Below, in pieces: positions 7,593 through 18,160 of a stretch of DNA of 64,000 bases. The DNA comes from Aestuariimicrobium kwangyangense DSM 21549. GTDB lineage: Bacteria > Actinomycetota > Actinomycetes > Propionibacteriales > Propionibacteriaceae. The stretch lies in assembly GCF_000421525.1 (NCBI RefSeq), contig NZ_ATXE01000001.1, forward strand, positions 310,001 through 374,000. Direction: 5' to 3'. Below the pieces are notes generated by a model, which did not search any database, was not told the origin of the DNA, and was given only the letters and a program-made list of their open reading frames with translations. Every line of letters starts with the position of its first letter. Position 1 is the first letter of the stretch. The translations under genes and the position numbers were made by a program.

Positions 7593-8918
7593 GTGAGTGA
7601 GACCACCGGCAGCCCACGCCAGATCCTGTCGCTTGCGGTTCCGGCGCTCGCCACCCTGGTCGCCGAACCGCTGTTCCTGCTCGCGGACACCGCCATGGTC
7701 GGGCACCTCGGCACACCCGCCCTCGCTGGGCTGGGAGTCGCGGGCGCCGCCCTGTCGACGGCGGTCAGCATCTTCGTCTTCCTGGCCTACGTCACCACGG
7801 CGGTCGTGGCCAGGCAGCGTGGCGCGGGACGACCCGACCGGGCGTTGGCCGCCGGCCTCGACGGTCTCTGGCTCGCCCTGGGTCTCGGACTGCTGGTCGC
7901 GGTACCCACCGCCGTGTTCGCCCCCACCGTCAGCGGATGGTTCGGGGCAGGACCCGACGCCGTGGCCGCCGCCACCACCTACCTGCGCATCTCGACCTTG
8001 GGCATCCCGGCGATGTTGGCGGTGCTCGCGTGTTCTGGCACCCTGCGCGGGTTCCTCGACATCCGCACCCCGCTGGTCACCGCCGTGTTCGGCTTCGGCG
8101 CCAACATCGTGCTCAACTACCTGCTCATCTTCGTCGCCGGTCTCGGCATCGCGGGCTCGGCGTGGGGCACCGTCATCGCCCAGAACGCCATGGCTGCGGC
8201 GCTGGTGACGGTGGTCGTCCGTCGGGCCATCGAGGCCAGGGCCACGCTTCGTCCCCATCTCGGACGAGTCTGGCGCGCGGCTCTCGGCGGGGTGCCGTTG
8301 CTCGTCCGCACCATGGCGCTGCGGGTCGCGATGCTGGCCACGACCTGGGCGGCGGCAGGCTTCGGTGACCAGACGCTCGCGGCCCACCAGGTCGTCTTCA
8401 CCATGTTCGGCATGTTGGCGCTGATGCTGGACGCGCTCGCGATCGCTGCCCAGGCCCTGACGGGGACGGCCCTGGGGGCCGGTGATTCCGAGGGTGCCGT
8501 GCGGTTGACCAGGCGACTGACCTGGTGGGGAGTGTGGGGCGGCCTCGGGCTCTCTGCCCTGCTGGCGGCGACCCACCGGCTGCTGCCGGGGCTGTTCACC
8601 ACCGATGCGCAGGTGCGCGAGCGGATCGCGGCGGGGTTGCTGACACTGGCCATCTACCAAGCGGTCGCGGGGGTGGTTTTCGTGCTTGACGGGGTGCTGA
8701 TCGGCGCCGGTGACGGACGAGCGCTCGCGTGGCTGCAGGTGATCGTGCTCGCCGTCTACCTGCCTGTGCTGGTGTGGTTGCACGCCGGGGCCGAGTCGAT
8801 GATCGGGAGCCGCGGCATCGTCGCGCTGTGGCTGGCCTTCGGCTGGTTCCTGGTGGCGAGGATGGTCGGGTTGCTGCTGCGGGCCAGGTCGAGGGCGTGG
8901 GTGCGGCTGGGCGCGTGA
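7593..8918 (+). CDS. MATE family efflux transporter (DinF-like)
   Basis: A 441-residue cation-coupled multidrug exporter with twelve predicted membrane helices. The first helix contains QILSLAVPALATLVAEPLFLLADTAMVGHLG, the characteristic MATE N-terminus, and the repeat in the second half begins near GGVPLLVRTMALRVAMLATT with the equivalent AAHQVVFTMF motif. Short cytoplasmic tails and a C-terminal LLLRARSRAW support the DinF branch common in Actinobacteria. Upstream in-frame codons would add a low-complexity tail and are not favoured, because the GTG is positioned by a promoter box. It converges on the ACT protein with an 8-bp gap; both stop codons lie within a small TGAGCG..CGCTCA palindrome. 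Confidence 0.9.
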   Translation: MSETTGSPRQILSLAVPALATLVAEPLFLLADTAMVGHLGTPALAGLGVAGAALSTAVSIFVFLAYVTTAVVARQRGAGRPDRALAAGLDGLWLALGLGLLVAVPTAVFAPTVSGWFGAGPDAVAAATTYLRISTLGIPAMLAVLACSGTLRGFLDIRTPLVTAVFGFGANIVLNYLLIFVAGLGIAGSAWGTVIAQNAMAAALVTVVVRRAIEARATLRPHLGRVWRAALGGVPLLVRTMALRVAMLATTWAAAGFGDQTLAAHQVVFTMFGMLALMLDALAIAAQALTGTALGAGDSEGAVRLTRRLTWWGVWGGLGLSALLAATHRLLPGLFTTDAQVRERIAAGLLTLAIYQAVAGVVFVLDGVLIGAGDGRALAWLQVIVLAVYLPVLVWLHAGAESMIGSRGIVALWLAFGWFLVARMVGLLLRARSRAWVRLGA

Positions 8919-8926
8919 GCGAGCGC

Positions 8927-9433
8927 TCAGCGCAGGTCGAGGTCGACCATCAGTTCGCCGGCGAGCTTCTGCAGGGCCGCCACGGCGGCCTCGGCGTGGG
9001 TGGCGTCGTCGACGTGGGCGGTGACGGTGGCGCGGAAGAGGCGTCCACCCGCCATCGGGGCATCGACGATGGCCGACTCGAACCGGTCGATGGAGACCTG
9101 GTGGTCGCGCAGCACGCCGGTCACCTCCTGCACCAGACCCGGACGATCGTTGCCGACCAGTTCGAAGCCGATGGCCTCGCGCGGCGCGGAAGGTGCGGGG
9201 CTTCCCGTGTGGACGGCCACGTCGAGCAGACCTTGTAGCGGGGCCAGTGCTTCGGCGAGTTCGGACGAGCGGGCATCGTCCACCTCGATCTCGACGATGC
9301 CGGCGAACTTGCCCGACAGTTCGGCCAATTGACTGCGTGACCAATTGCCGCCGTGGCTCGACACCACGTCGGCGAGGGCCTTGACCAGACCTGCGCGGTC
9401 GTCGCCGATGACGGTGAGCACGAGAGTTGCCAT
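8927..9433 (-). CDS. Double ACT-domain protein, GcvR-like
   Basis: A 168-residue protein made of two tandem ACT domains and nothing else. The first runs from TLVLTVIGDDRAGLVKALAD to about residue 75, the second from IGFELVGNDRPGLVQEVTGVL to about 160. Both contain the 'D-R-x-G-L-V' turn typical of ACT modules that bind amino acids. The architecture matches the glycine cleavage system repressor GcvR and related actinobacterial sensors. No glycine cleavage or amino-acid biosynthesis gene is adjacent, so the ligand is unknown. The start is supported by TAGGAT 7 nt upstream of the ATG. Confidence 0.85.
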   Translation of the reverse strand: MATLVLTVIGDDRAGLVKALADVVSSHGGNWSRSQLAELSGKFAGIVEIEVDDARSSELAEALAPLQGLLDVAVHTGSPAPSAPREAIGFELVGNDRPGLVQEVTGVLRDHQVSIDRFESAIVDAPMAGGRLFRATVTAHVDDATHAEAAVAALQKLAGELMVDLDLR

Positions 9434-9440
9434 GTGAGCG

Positions 9441-9446
9441 ATCCTA
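9441..9446 (-). promoter_or_regulatory. Putative -10 box (TAGGAT) of leaderless ACT-protein gene
   Basis: Minus-strand TAGGAT lies 7 nt upstream of the ATG at 9433, with no Shine-Dalgarno sequence in the gap. Confidence 0.5.
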
Positions 9447-9480
9447 GGCTGCCGGCCGGCGCTTCCGCGGCCATGGCTTA

Positions 9481-10143
9481 TCAGTCGACAGCGGCGGACT
9501 CCTCGGCCCTCACGACCTCGTGGTCGGACCGCCGGTCCCTGCGCCGACGGTGGCGCAGCCGGGTCACGACGAACCACCCGATCAGCAGCGCGATCACCAC
9601 GTAGACCACGGTCGAGAAGACTCCCATGTAGTTCTCGACGATGTGCCAGCGTTGTCCCAGCAGGTATCCGGCGATGACGAGCAGGGCGTTCCAGACCGCG
9701 CTGCCGAGCAGCGTGTAGAAGCAGAACTGCAGCAGCGGCATCCGCTGGATGCCGGCGGGGATCGAGATGAGGCTGCGCACCCCGGGTACCAAGCGTCCGA
9801 CCAGCACGGCACGGCGCCCGTTCCTGGCGAACCAGTCGACGGATCGGGTCACGTCCCTGCCCTCGACCAGCGGCAGTCGGTCGAAGGCACGGGTGAGGCG
9901 TTCCTCGCCCCAGGCCCGACCCAGGTAGTAGAGGGTGAGTGCCCCGACCATCGACCCTGCGGTGGCCCACAGGATGGCTTCGACCGGTCCGTACCTGCCC
10001 TGACTGGCTGCGAAACCGGCGAGCGGCAGCACCACCTCCGAGGGGATCGGGGGGAAGACCGTCTCGGCCGCCGTCGCGACCCCGACTCCCGGTGCACCGA
10101 TGGCCGCCATCACGGCCAGAACTGCATCAACGATCCTCTGCAT
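9481..10143 (-). CDS. DedA family membrane protein
   Basis: A 220-residue inner-membrane protein of the DedA/VTT superfamily, some members of which flip polyprenyl-phosphate or phospholipids and affect membrane potential and envelope stress. The motif ETVFPPIPSEVVLPLAGFAA (residues 27-46) and the re-entrant segment GRLVPGVRSLISIPAG are the conserved family signatures. The last 35 residues are basic and then acidic, a cytoplasmic tail. It lies 47 bp upstream of the ACT-domain gene on the same strand, but that gene has its own promoter box, so they are probably separate units. UppP at the start of the window acts on a related lipid carrier. Confidence 0.9.
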   Translation of the reverse strand: MQRIVDAVLAVMAAIGAPGVGVATAAETVFPPIPSEVVLPLAGFAASQGRYGPVEAILWATAGSMVGALTLYYLGRAWGEERLTRAFDRLPLVEGRDVTRSVDWFARNGRRAVLVGRLVPGVRSLISIPAGIQRMPLLQFCFYTLLGSAVWNALLVIAGYLLGQRWHIVENYMGVFSTVVYVVIALLIGWFVVTRLRHRRRRDRRSDHEVVRAEESAAVD

Positions 10144-10149
10144 CGGGCG

Positions 10150-10155
10150 ATTCTA
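10150..10155 (-). promoter_or_regulatory. Putative -10 box (TAGAAT) of leaderless dedA gene
   Basis: Minus-strand TAGAAT ends 6 nt before the ATG at 10143. This is the closest match to TATAAT among the leaderless-type promoters here. Confidence 0.55.
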
Positions 10156-10293
10156 CCTGCAGGACGCGTTTGGGCTTGTCGAGCGCACATCGGTTCCTCT
10201 CGGCGTCCGGACTTGCGCCCTCATGTGCGGCCCGCGCTCACCGGAAGTGGTCGCCATTGTGTGGGATTTCTTCCATCTGGTGGGCGGCCGACC

Positions 10294-10299
10294 TAGCGT
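10294..10299 (+). promoter_or_regulatory. Putative -10 box (TAGCGT) of leaderless inositol oxygenase gene
   Basis: TAGCGT is followed by exactly 6 nt and the ATG at 10306; no ribosome-binding site is present. Confidence 0.5.
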
Positions 10300-10305
10300 T
10301 GGTGC

Positions 10306-11166
10306 ATGACCACCACCAGCACGGGCCCACTCTCGGCCGACATGGAGGAATGGGACGACGACCTGCACGACCGGTACCCCACACAGGAGTCGGCCGGCGA
10401 GCACAAGTTCCGTGACTACGCAGCCGAGGTGCGCCCCTCGGTGAGGGAGTTCTACCGCCTCAACCACATCAACCAGACCTACGACTTCGCGCGTGGCAAG
10501 GTCGAGCAGTACGGCGGCCTCAACCACAAGCGGATGGGCGTCTGGGAGGCGATGGAGTACCTCAACGAGTTGGTGGACGACTCCGACCCCGACACGGATG
10601 CCACCCAGATCGAGCACCTGCTGCAGACCTCCGAGGCGATCCGCGCCGATGGTCACCCGCGCTGGTTCGTGGCCACCGGAGCGATCCATGACCTCGGCAA
10701 GATCCTGTGCCTGTGGGGCGAACCGCAGTGGGCTGTCGTGGGCGACACCTACGTGCTGGGGCACCCGTTCTCCGACAAGATCGTGTTCAGCGAGTTCTTC
10801 GCCGACAACCCCGACTCGAACAAGCCGGAGTTCCAGACTCCGACCGGTATCTACGAGCCGGGCTGCGGTCTCGAGAACGTGCAGATGACCTGGGGTCACG
10901 ACGAGTACATCTACCGGGTCGCCCGCAAGTACCTGCCGGTCGAGGCGCAGTACATGCTGCGGTTCCACTCGTTCTACCCGTGGCACCGCGAGGGCGCCTA
11001 TCAGCACCTCACCAACGAGCAGGACCGCGAGATGATGCGCTGGGTGCTGGAGTTCAACAAGTACGACCTCTACACGAAGACGGACGTCCGTCCTGATCCG
11101 AAGGCACTCAAGCCCTACTACGAGGACTTGTTCGCGGAGTTCTTCCCCGCCGTCATCGACTGGTGA
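10306..11166 (+). CDS. miox: myo-Inositol oxygenase
   Basis: Di-iron HD-domain oxygenase that cleaves the ring of myo-inositol with O2 to give D-glucuronate. All six expected iron ligands are present at residues matching the mammalian enzyme: H104 (IEHLLQTSE), H128 and D129 (GAIHDLGK), H198 (TWGHDEY), H221 (RFHSFYPWH) and D254 (NKYDLYTK). The N-terminal [27 protein letters not shown] segment and the substrate-binding Lys in HDLGK are also conserved. Its 286-residue length equals the eukaryotic protein, so it looks complete and active. The enzyme is mostly eukaryotic and patchy in bacteria. No glucuronate catabolic gene is adjacent; two Gfo/Idh oxidoreductases and a TIM-barrel isomerase at 54-57 kb could act on related cyclitols. 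Confidence 0.96.
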   Translation: MTTTSTGPLSADMEEWDDDLHDRYPTQESAGEHKFRDYAAEVRPSVREFYRLNHINQTYDFARGKVEQYGGLNHKRMGVWEAMEYLNELVDDSDPDTDATQIEHLLQTSEAIRADGHPRWFVATGAIHDLGKILCLWGEPQWAVVGDTYVLGHPFSDKIVFSEFFADNPDSNKPEFQTPTGIYEPGCGLENVQMTWGHDEYIYRVARKYLPVEAQYMLRFHSFYPWHREGAYQHLTNEQDREMMRWVLEFNKYDLYTKTDVRPDPKALKPYYEDLFAEFFPAVIDW

Positions 11167-11180
11167 TCGAGCCCCATCGC

Positions 11181-11251
11181 CGCAGACTCTCATTCCGGGA
11201 CACACTGCACGCGTCTGACGCGAGAGTCTGTGCCGACGGTGAGAGTTTGCG
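11181..11251. repeat. Palindromic intergenic element, copy B (imperfect)
   Basis: The left half begins CGCAGACTCTCATTCCGGGAC and the right half is its imperfect inverse, ending in GGTGAGAGTTTGCG. A smaller GCGTC/GACGC stem sits between them. It is related to the better-preserved copy at 39499-39564: both share CGCAGACTCTC near the left end and GGTGAGAGT on the right. It fills most of the 147-bp gap between the inositol oxygenase and malic enzyme genes. Confidence 0.65.
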
Positions 11252-11301
11252 TGTCGGACGAGGCCTGCTCCCCCGGTGGTGCCGGAGCGTTCCGCTGGGA
11301 C

Positions 11302-11307
11302 TAGGGT
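11302..11307 (+). promoter_or_regulatory. Putative -10 box (TAGGGT) of leaderless malic enzyme gene
   Basis: TAGGGT lies 6 nt upstream of the ATG at 11314, without a Shine-Dalgarno sequence. Confidence 0.55.
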
Positions 11308-11313
11308 CGTGCC

Positions 11314-13110
11314 ATGAACGAGGCACCGACGCCCAGCGGTTCACCCGACGCGCCTGATTCACCCGACGCGCCCGATTCACCCGACACCCAGGAACCGGGC
11401 GACCTGCCCACCCCTCGCAACTTCCTGCTGGTGCGCACCCCCACCGGTGAGAAGGTGCGCATCGCGGCCCGAGGACGAGGCCTGCTGGGGATTCCCATGA
11501 TCAACCGGGGCACCGCGTTCACCTACGAGGAGCGCTCCCAGTTGGGGCTGACCGGGCTGCTGCCCTCGCGGGTCAGTTCGATCGAGACCCAGGTGCGGCG
11601 GGTGTACAAGCAGTACCAGATGGCACCCGGCGACCTCGGCAAGTACCTGATGCTCGAGGCCTTGCAGGAACGCAACCTGGTGCTGTACTACCGGCTGCTG
11701 GCCGAGCACATCGAGGAGATGCTGCCGATCATCTACACCCCCACGGTGGGGCGGGCGATCCAGGAGTTCAGCCGCTGGTACTCCAAGCCCAAGGGCATCT
11801 TCCTCAGCATCGACAAGCCCGACGACATCGAGGAGTCCCTGGGCGCCTGGAGCCACCGGGCCGACGACGTCGACCTGATCGTGGTCACCGACTCCGAGGG
11901 CATCCTGGGCATCGGCGACCAGGGTGTCGGCGGGGTGGCCATCACCGTCGGCAAACTGGCCGTCTACACCGCTGCCGCTGGCATCCACCCGCACCGTGTG
12001 CTGCCGGTGGTGCTCGACACGGGCACCGACAACCTCGACCTGCTGGCCGACGAGAACTACCTGGGCGAGCGGCACGGCCGCGTCCGGGGTGAACGTTACG
12101 ACGAGTTCATCGAGAAGTTCGTGACGACGGCCACCCGCATGTACCCCAAGGCGCTGCTGCACTGGGAGGACTTCTCGGCCGACAACGCCCACCGCATCCT
12201 GACCCGCTACCGCGACCAGGTGTGCACGTTCAACGACGACATCCAGGGCACGGCCGCCGTGGTCGTCGCCGCGGCCCTCGCGGCCTGCCGTCGCTCCCGG
12301 ACGAAGCTGTCGGACCACCGGATCGTCATCCACGGGGCCGGCACCGCCGGCATCGGGGTGGCTGACCTGATGGTCGACATCATGGTCTCGGAGGGGACCA
12401 GTCCCGACGAGGCCCGCGCCAAGTTCTGGGGGCTCGGGTCACGGGGACTGCTGCGCGAGGGCACCAAGTTGCGTGACTTCCAGGAACGGTTCGCTCGTCC
12501 GGCCTCGGAGGTCGCTGAGTGGACGGGAACCGGCGAGTTCGATCTCGCCGACGTCGTCACGACGGTGCGGCCCACCATGTTGATCGGCACCTCGGCGCAG
12601 GCGGGTGCGTTCACCCAGGAGGTCGTCACCACGATGGCCGCCCATTGCGACCAGCCCGTGATCATGCCCTTGTCGAACCCCACCTCGAAGGCCGAGGCGC
12701 AACCGGTCGACCTGTTGAGGTGGACGAACGGCCGCGCCCTGATCGCCACCGGATCACCGTTCGGCGACGTCGAGCACAACGGCGTGGTGCATGAGATCGC
12801 GCAGGCCAACAACGCCCTGGTGTTCCCGGGGCTCGGGCTGGGGGTGGTGGTGTCGCGGGCGACCAAGGTCACCGATCACATGATCGCCGCCGCGGCCCGG
12901 GCGGCGGCGTCCGCTGTGACCAGACGCACCCCGGGCTCGCCGATCCTGCCCAGCGTGGCGAACCTCCGGGCCGTCTCGGCGAAGGTCGCCCTCGAGGTGG
13001 CCGCCGCGGCCGCCGAGGAGGGGATCGCCACCGTCGAGCTGACCGACCCGGTGCAGGACGTGCTGCAGCACATGTGGATGCCCGACTACCCGACCATCGA
13101 GGTCATCTGA
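11314..13110 (+). CDS. maeA: NAD-dependent malic enzyme
   Basis: Oxidatively decarboxylates malate to pyruvate with NAD(P)+, linking the TCA cycle to pyruvate. Family motifs are clear: the general-acid Tyr in LPIIYTPTVG, the substrate-binding segment VVTDSEGILGIGDQGVGG, the metal-binding CTFNDDIQGTAAV, and the Rossmann motif IHGAGTAGIGVADL. The C-terminus carries the MPLSNPTSKAE motif. At 598 residues it is longer than the usual 540-570; the extra sequence is an acidic N-terminal tail built from an 18-bp tandem repeat encoding SPDAPD. It converges on the H+-pyrophosphatase gene. Confidence 0.95.
   Translation: MNEAPTPSGSPDAPDSPDAPDSPDTQEPGDLPTPRNFLLVRTPTGEKVRIAARGRGLLGIPMINRGTAFTYEERSQLGLTGLLPSRVSSIETQVRRVYKQYQMAPGDLGKYLMLEALQERNLVLYYRLLAEHIEEMLPIIYTPTVGRAIQEFSRWYSKPKGIFLSIDKPDDIEESLGAWSHRADDVDLIVVTDSEGILGIGDQGVGGVAITVGKLAVYTAAAGIHPHRVLPVVLDTGTDNLDLLADENYLGERHGRVRGERYDEFIEKFVTTATRMYPKALLHWEDFSADNAHRILTRYRDQVCTFNDDIQGTAAVVVAAALAACRRSRTKLSDHRIVIHGAGTAGIGVADLMVDIMVSEGTSPDEARAKFWGLGSRGLLREGTKLRDFQERFARPASEVAEWTGTGEFDLADVVTTVRPTMLIGTSAQAGAFTQEVVTTMAAHCDQPVIMPLSNPTSKAEAQPVDLLRWTNGRALIATGSPFGDVEHNGVVHEIAQANNALVFPGLGLGVVVSRATKVTDHMIAAAARAAASAVTRRTPGSPILPSVANLRAVSAKVALEVAAAAAEEGIATVELTDPVQDVLQHMWMPDYPTIEVI
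11341..11388 (+). repeat. 18-bp tandem repeat encoding SPDAPD
   Basis: Two full units (11341-11358 and 11359-11376, differing by one base) and a partial third lie at the 5' end of the malic enzyme gene. They encode an acidic, proline-rich disordered tail. Being in frame with an 18-bp unit, copy-number change would preserve the protein. Confidence 0.8.
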
Positions 13111-13165
13111 CCCGGGCGTCTGCCCGCACGCCCTCGCGCTCCGGACACGCAGAGGCGGACGAGCC

Positions 13166-15538
<2,373 letters not shown>

Positions 15539-15662
15539 GGGGTGAGACCTCCAAGGACGGGACAGCTGGTGCTGCGGCGCCCGACCACGTCGTGCGGGCG
15601 GTGTGAGCCTAACAGCCAACCCTCGTGGCGGACACAAGCGGCGATGACGTCATGTGACGCGG

Positions 15663-16718
15663 TCACAGTATCCAGCCAGCGTGTCCATCCCCTTGGTATT
15701 GGGGCACGCCGTCGAGGGCGATCACGAAAGCTCCCTTGCGCAGACCCTCGCGGAATTCGGTGGTGAAGGCGTCGGCGATCTGGGGTACCACCTGCTGTCC
15801 CTCGTTCGAGATCCAGTGGCAACGGTGCTCGGCGACGGCCGCCAGCATGCGGTCGGCGAACGCGGCACGCTCGTCCTCCTCGAGGTAGGCGAGCACGGCC
15901 GAGTGCACGATCACCGGTTCGACGTCGCGGGGGACGAGCCTGAGCACCTCGTCCAGCACGCCCGGGCGGGTGATGTCACGGGGGAGGACGCGCACCGGAT
16001 TGCGTCGGAAGGCCTCGAGGGCGGCGTCCAGCCGGGCCAGCCGATCCACCTGGCCGGGCCAGATCAGGGTGCGCAGCCAGTGCACGTCGTCGGGATTGAA
16101 CGGCTGCAACGGGTTGATGTCGACCCCCAGCCGCCATCCGATCTGTGGAAAACCCTGGGGACAAGCTGTGGACCCCAGGCAGCGGACGGTGACCTCACCG
16201 ACCGGAGTGGGCACGCGGTCGTGGCTGAGCGTGGCCAACGGTTGCCCTGCGCGATTCACGTAGTGGATTCGGAACTGTTCAGGGTTGAGGACCAGCCCCG
16301 CCGAGGCGCCGAACTCGATCAGCGCGACGGGTTTTCCACAGTTCTGGACGACCTTGTCCACAGCCGGTAGCAGGACCGCAGCCCTGGCTGCCTCGTTGGT
16401 CTGGGTGTGGTGGCTCCCCATCACCGCGACGACCTCCGGCCAGTGCGCGTGCAGGCTGTCACGGAATCGTCCGTACTCGTCGGGGCGTGGCTCGGTCTGG
16501 TCGGCGGGCACCAGTGCGGGGTCGACGAAACGCGCGGCTGCGAACACCAGGTTGGGCTGGCGCTCGCGCGGCGGCCGGGTCGAGATCAGGGCGCAGGTCT
16601 CGGGGTCGGAGCTCAGTCCCAGGGCCCAGGCGGTGTAGACGGCGGAGTGGCGTGTGGTCTCCTGCTCGGCGAAGCGGGCCGAACGGGCGGCGACGTCGAG
16701 GGTTGCGGCTGGCTCCAT
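15663..16718 (-). CDS. DUF2332 domain-containing protein
   Basis: A 351-residue cytoplasmic protein matching the actinobacterial DUF2332 family. Recognisable parts are the N-terminal RFAEQETTRHSAVYTAWALG, the central LIEFGASAGLVLNPEQFRIHY segment that looks like a glycine-rich nucleotide or SAM-binding loop, RLGVDINPLQP, and VIVHSAVLAYLEEDER. The fold suggests a methyltransferase-like protein, but no function has been established that I know of. The ATG at 16718 is preferred because the family similarity begins a few residues later. The coding region contains several sequences close to DnaA boxes. Confidence 0.8.
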   Translation of the reverse strand: MEPAATLDVAARSARFAEQETTRHSAVYTAWALGLSSDPETCALISTRPPRERQPNLVFAAARFVDPALVPADQTEPRPDEYGRFRDSLHAHWPEVVAVMGSHHTQTNEAARAAVLLPAVDKVVQNCGKPVALIEFGASAGLVLNPEQFRIHYVNRAGQPLATLSHDRVPTPVGEVTVRCLGSTACPQGFPQIGWRLGVDINPLQPFNPDDVHWLRTLIWPGQVDRLARLDAALEAFRRNPVRVLPRDITRPGVLDEVLRLVPRDVEPVIVHSAVLAYLEEDERAAFADRMLAAVAEHRCHWISNEGQQVVPQIADAFTTEFREGLRKGAFVIALDGVPQYQGDGHAGWIL

Positions 16719-16810
16719 GGCAGCAGTCTGCCGCGAGCAGCGGTGGACCTGCGCAGGGGCCTCGTCCGTTTCCCTGACCGGTGGACCGGTCACGCGGGTG
16801 CTTCGTCAGG

Positions 16811-18118
16811 ATGGAACCCGTGCCTCCTGCGAACCTCCAGCCCCTGCCCCAGCGGCCCATCGAGCAACGGCCGACCCCCCAACAGCGGCCGACCCCCCAG
16901 CAACTCGCCTGGCAGCGCGACGGCATGGGCGTGTTCATCCACGTCGGACTCAACACCTTCCACGACCTCGAGTGGAGCGACGGCACCCTGCCGGCGGCCT
17001 CGTTCAACCCGACCGCGCTGGACGCCGACCAATGGGTGCGCACGGCCAAGCTCGCCGGTGCCCGGTACGTCGTGCTGACCGCCAAGCACCACGACGGCTT
17101 CTGCCTGTGGCCCACCCGCACCACCGAGTACTCGGTGAAGAACTCGCCGTGGCGCGGGGGCGAGGGCAACCTGGTGGCCGAGGTGCGCGCGGCCTGCGAC
17201 CGGCACGGGCTGGCGTACGGGCTCTACCTGTCGCCGTGGGACCGCAACGCCGACTGCTACGGCGACGAGGCGGCCTACGACGAGTTCTACCTGGCCCAAC
17301 TCACCGAACTGCTCTCGGGCTACGGAGACCTGCACGAGATCTGGTTCGACGGGGCCGGGTCCGACGGGCACACCTACGACTGGGCCCGGATCATGGCCGT
17401 GGTCGACGACCTGCAGCCGAACGCGATGGTGTTCAACATGGGCCGGCCCACCATCCGCTGGGTGGGCAACGAGGACGGGGTCGCCGCCGACCCGGTCGTC
17501 TACGTCGCCCGCGGAACGGCCCTGTCGAACTACACCGACGCCGCCCTCGACCTCGACGCCGACGTCTACCTGCCACCGGAGTGCGACGTGTCGATCCGTC
17601 CGGGCTGGTTCTGGCACGCCGACGAACGACCCAGGTCGCTGGCCGACCTGATGTACATCCACGATCGTTCGTTGGGGCTCGGGGCGGGTCTGCTGCTCAA
17701 CCTTCCGCCGGACGACCGCGGGCTGATCCCCGACGAGGACGTCACCCGGGTGCAGGAGTGGACCGATGCACTCCAGCGGCGGTTCGCCGATCGGTTCGAT
17801 GCGACCGTCACCCCGGTCGACGGAGGAACGATGCTGACCTTCCCGTCACCGGTCACCATCGACGCCCTCTGGTTGCACGAACAACTTGAGGATGGCCAGC
17901 AGATCTTCGAGCACCGCGTCTGGGCGTGGGACGGGGTCGCGGCCACTCAGGGGGTCACCCAGCGGGCCGTCCTCGCCGCGGAGGGGCGTGAACTCGCACA
18001 CGGCGGCACGGTCGGCGTCCGACGGTTGCACCAGTTCGACCCGGTGACGGTCAGCCAGGTGGTGGTGCGCCACGAGGCGGGGACGATCGAGTCGGCTTCG
18101 GGCCATCTTTCGCGCTGA
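16811..18118 (+). CDS. Glycoside hydrolase family 29 (alpha-L-fucosidase-like)
   Basis: A 435-residue TIM-barrel glycosidase. Substrate-binding histidines occur in VVLTAKHHDGFCLWP (H93, H94) and the nucleophile Asp is D180 in DLHEIWFDGAGSDG; both are hallmark GH29 motifs. The C-terminal 100 residues form a small beta domain. No signal peptide is visible, so it probably acts on imported oligosaccharides in the cytoplasm. A tandem RPTPQQ repeat precedes the barrel. The sugar TIM-barrel gene follows 41 bp downstream, and a LacI regulator and a GH43 lipoprotein lie beyond, which suggests a glycan-use region. The GTG at 16820 is an alternative start. Confidence 0.88.
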   Translation: MEPVPPANLQPLPQRPIEQRPTPQQRPTPQQLAWQRDGMGVFIHVGLNTFHDLEWSDGTLPAASFNPTALDADQWVRTAKLAGARYVVLTAKHHDGFCLWPTRTTEYSVKNSPWRGGEGNLVAEVRAACDRHGLAYGLYLSPWDRNADCYGDEAAYDEFYLAQLTELLSGYGDLHEIWFDGAGSDGHTYDWARIMAVVDDLQPNAMVFNMGRPTIRWVGNEDGVAADPVVYVARGTALSNYTDAALDLDADVYLPPECDVSIRPGWFWHADERPRSLADLMYIHDRSLGLGAGLLLNLPPDDRGLIPDEDVTRVQEWTDALQRRFADRFDATVTPVDGGTMLTFPSPVTIDALWLHEQLEDGQQIFEHRVWAWDGVAATQGVTQRAVLAAEGRELAHGGTVGVRRLHQFDPVTVSQVVVRHEAGTIESASGHLSR

Positions 18119-18147
18119 ACACCTCCCGGGTGAGCCGGGCCGCCTGA

Positions 18148-18153
18148 TTGAAT
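18148..18153 (+). promoter_or_regulatory. Putative -10 box (TTGAAT) of leaderless sugar-isomerase gene
   Basis: TTGAAT is followed by 6 nt and the ATG at 18160. It overlaps a LacI-type operator candidate, so repressor binding would block RNA polymerase directly. Confidence 0.45.
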
Positions 18154-18160
18154 CGTTTCA
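18149..18160. promoter_or_regulatory. Candidate LacI-family operator
   Basis: TGAATCGTTTCA is a near-palindrome with a central CG, the general form of LacI/GalR-family operators (TGAAACG-type half sites). It covers the -10 region and start codon of the TIM-barrel gene. The LacI gene lies just beyond that gene on the other strand. Assigning this repressor to this site is inference. Confidence 0.5.
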
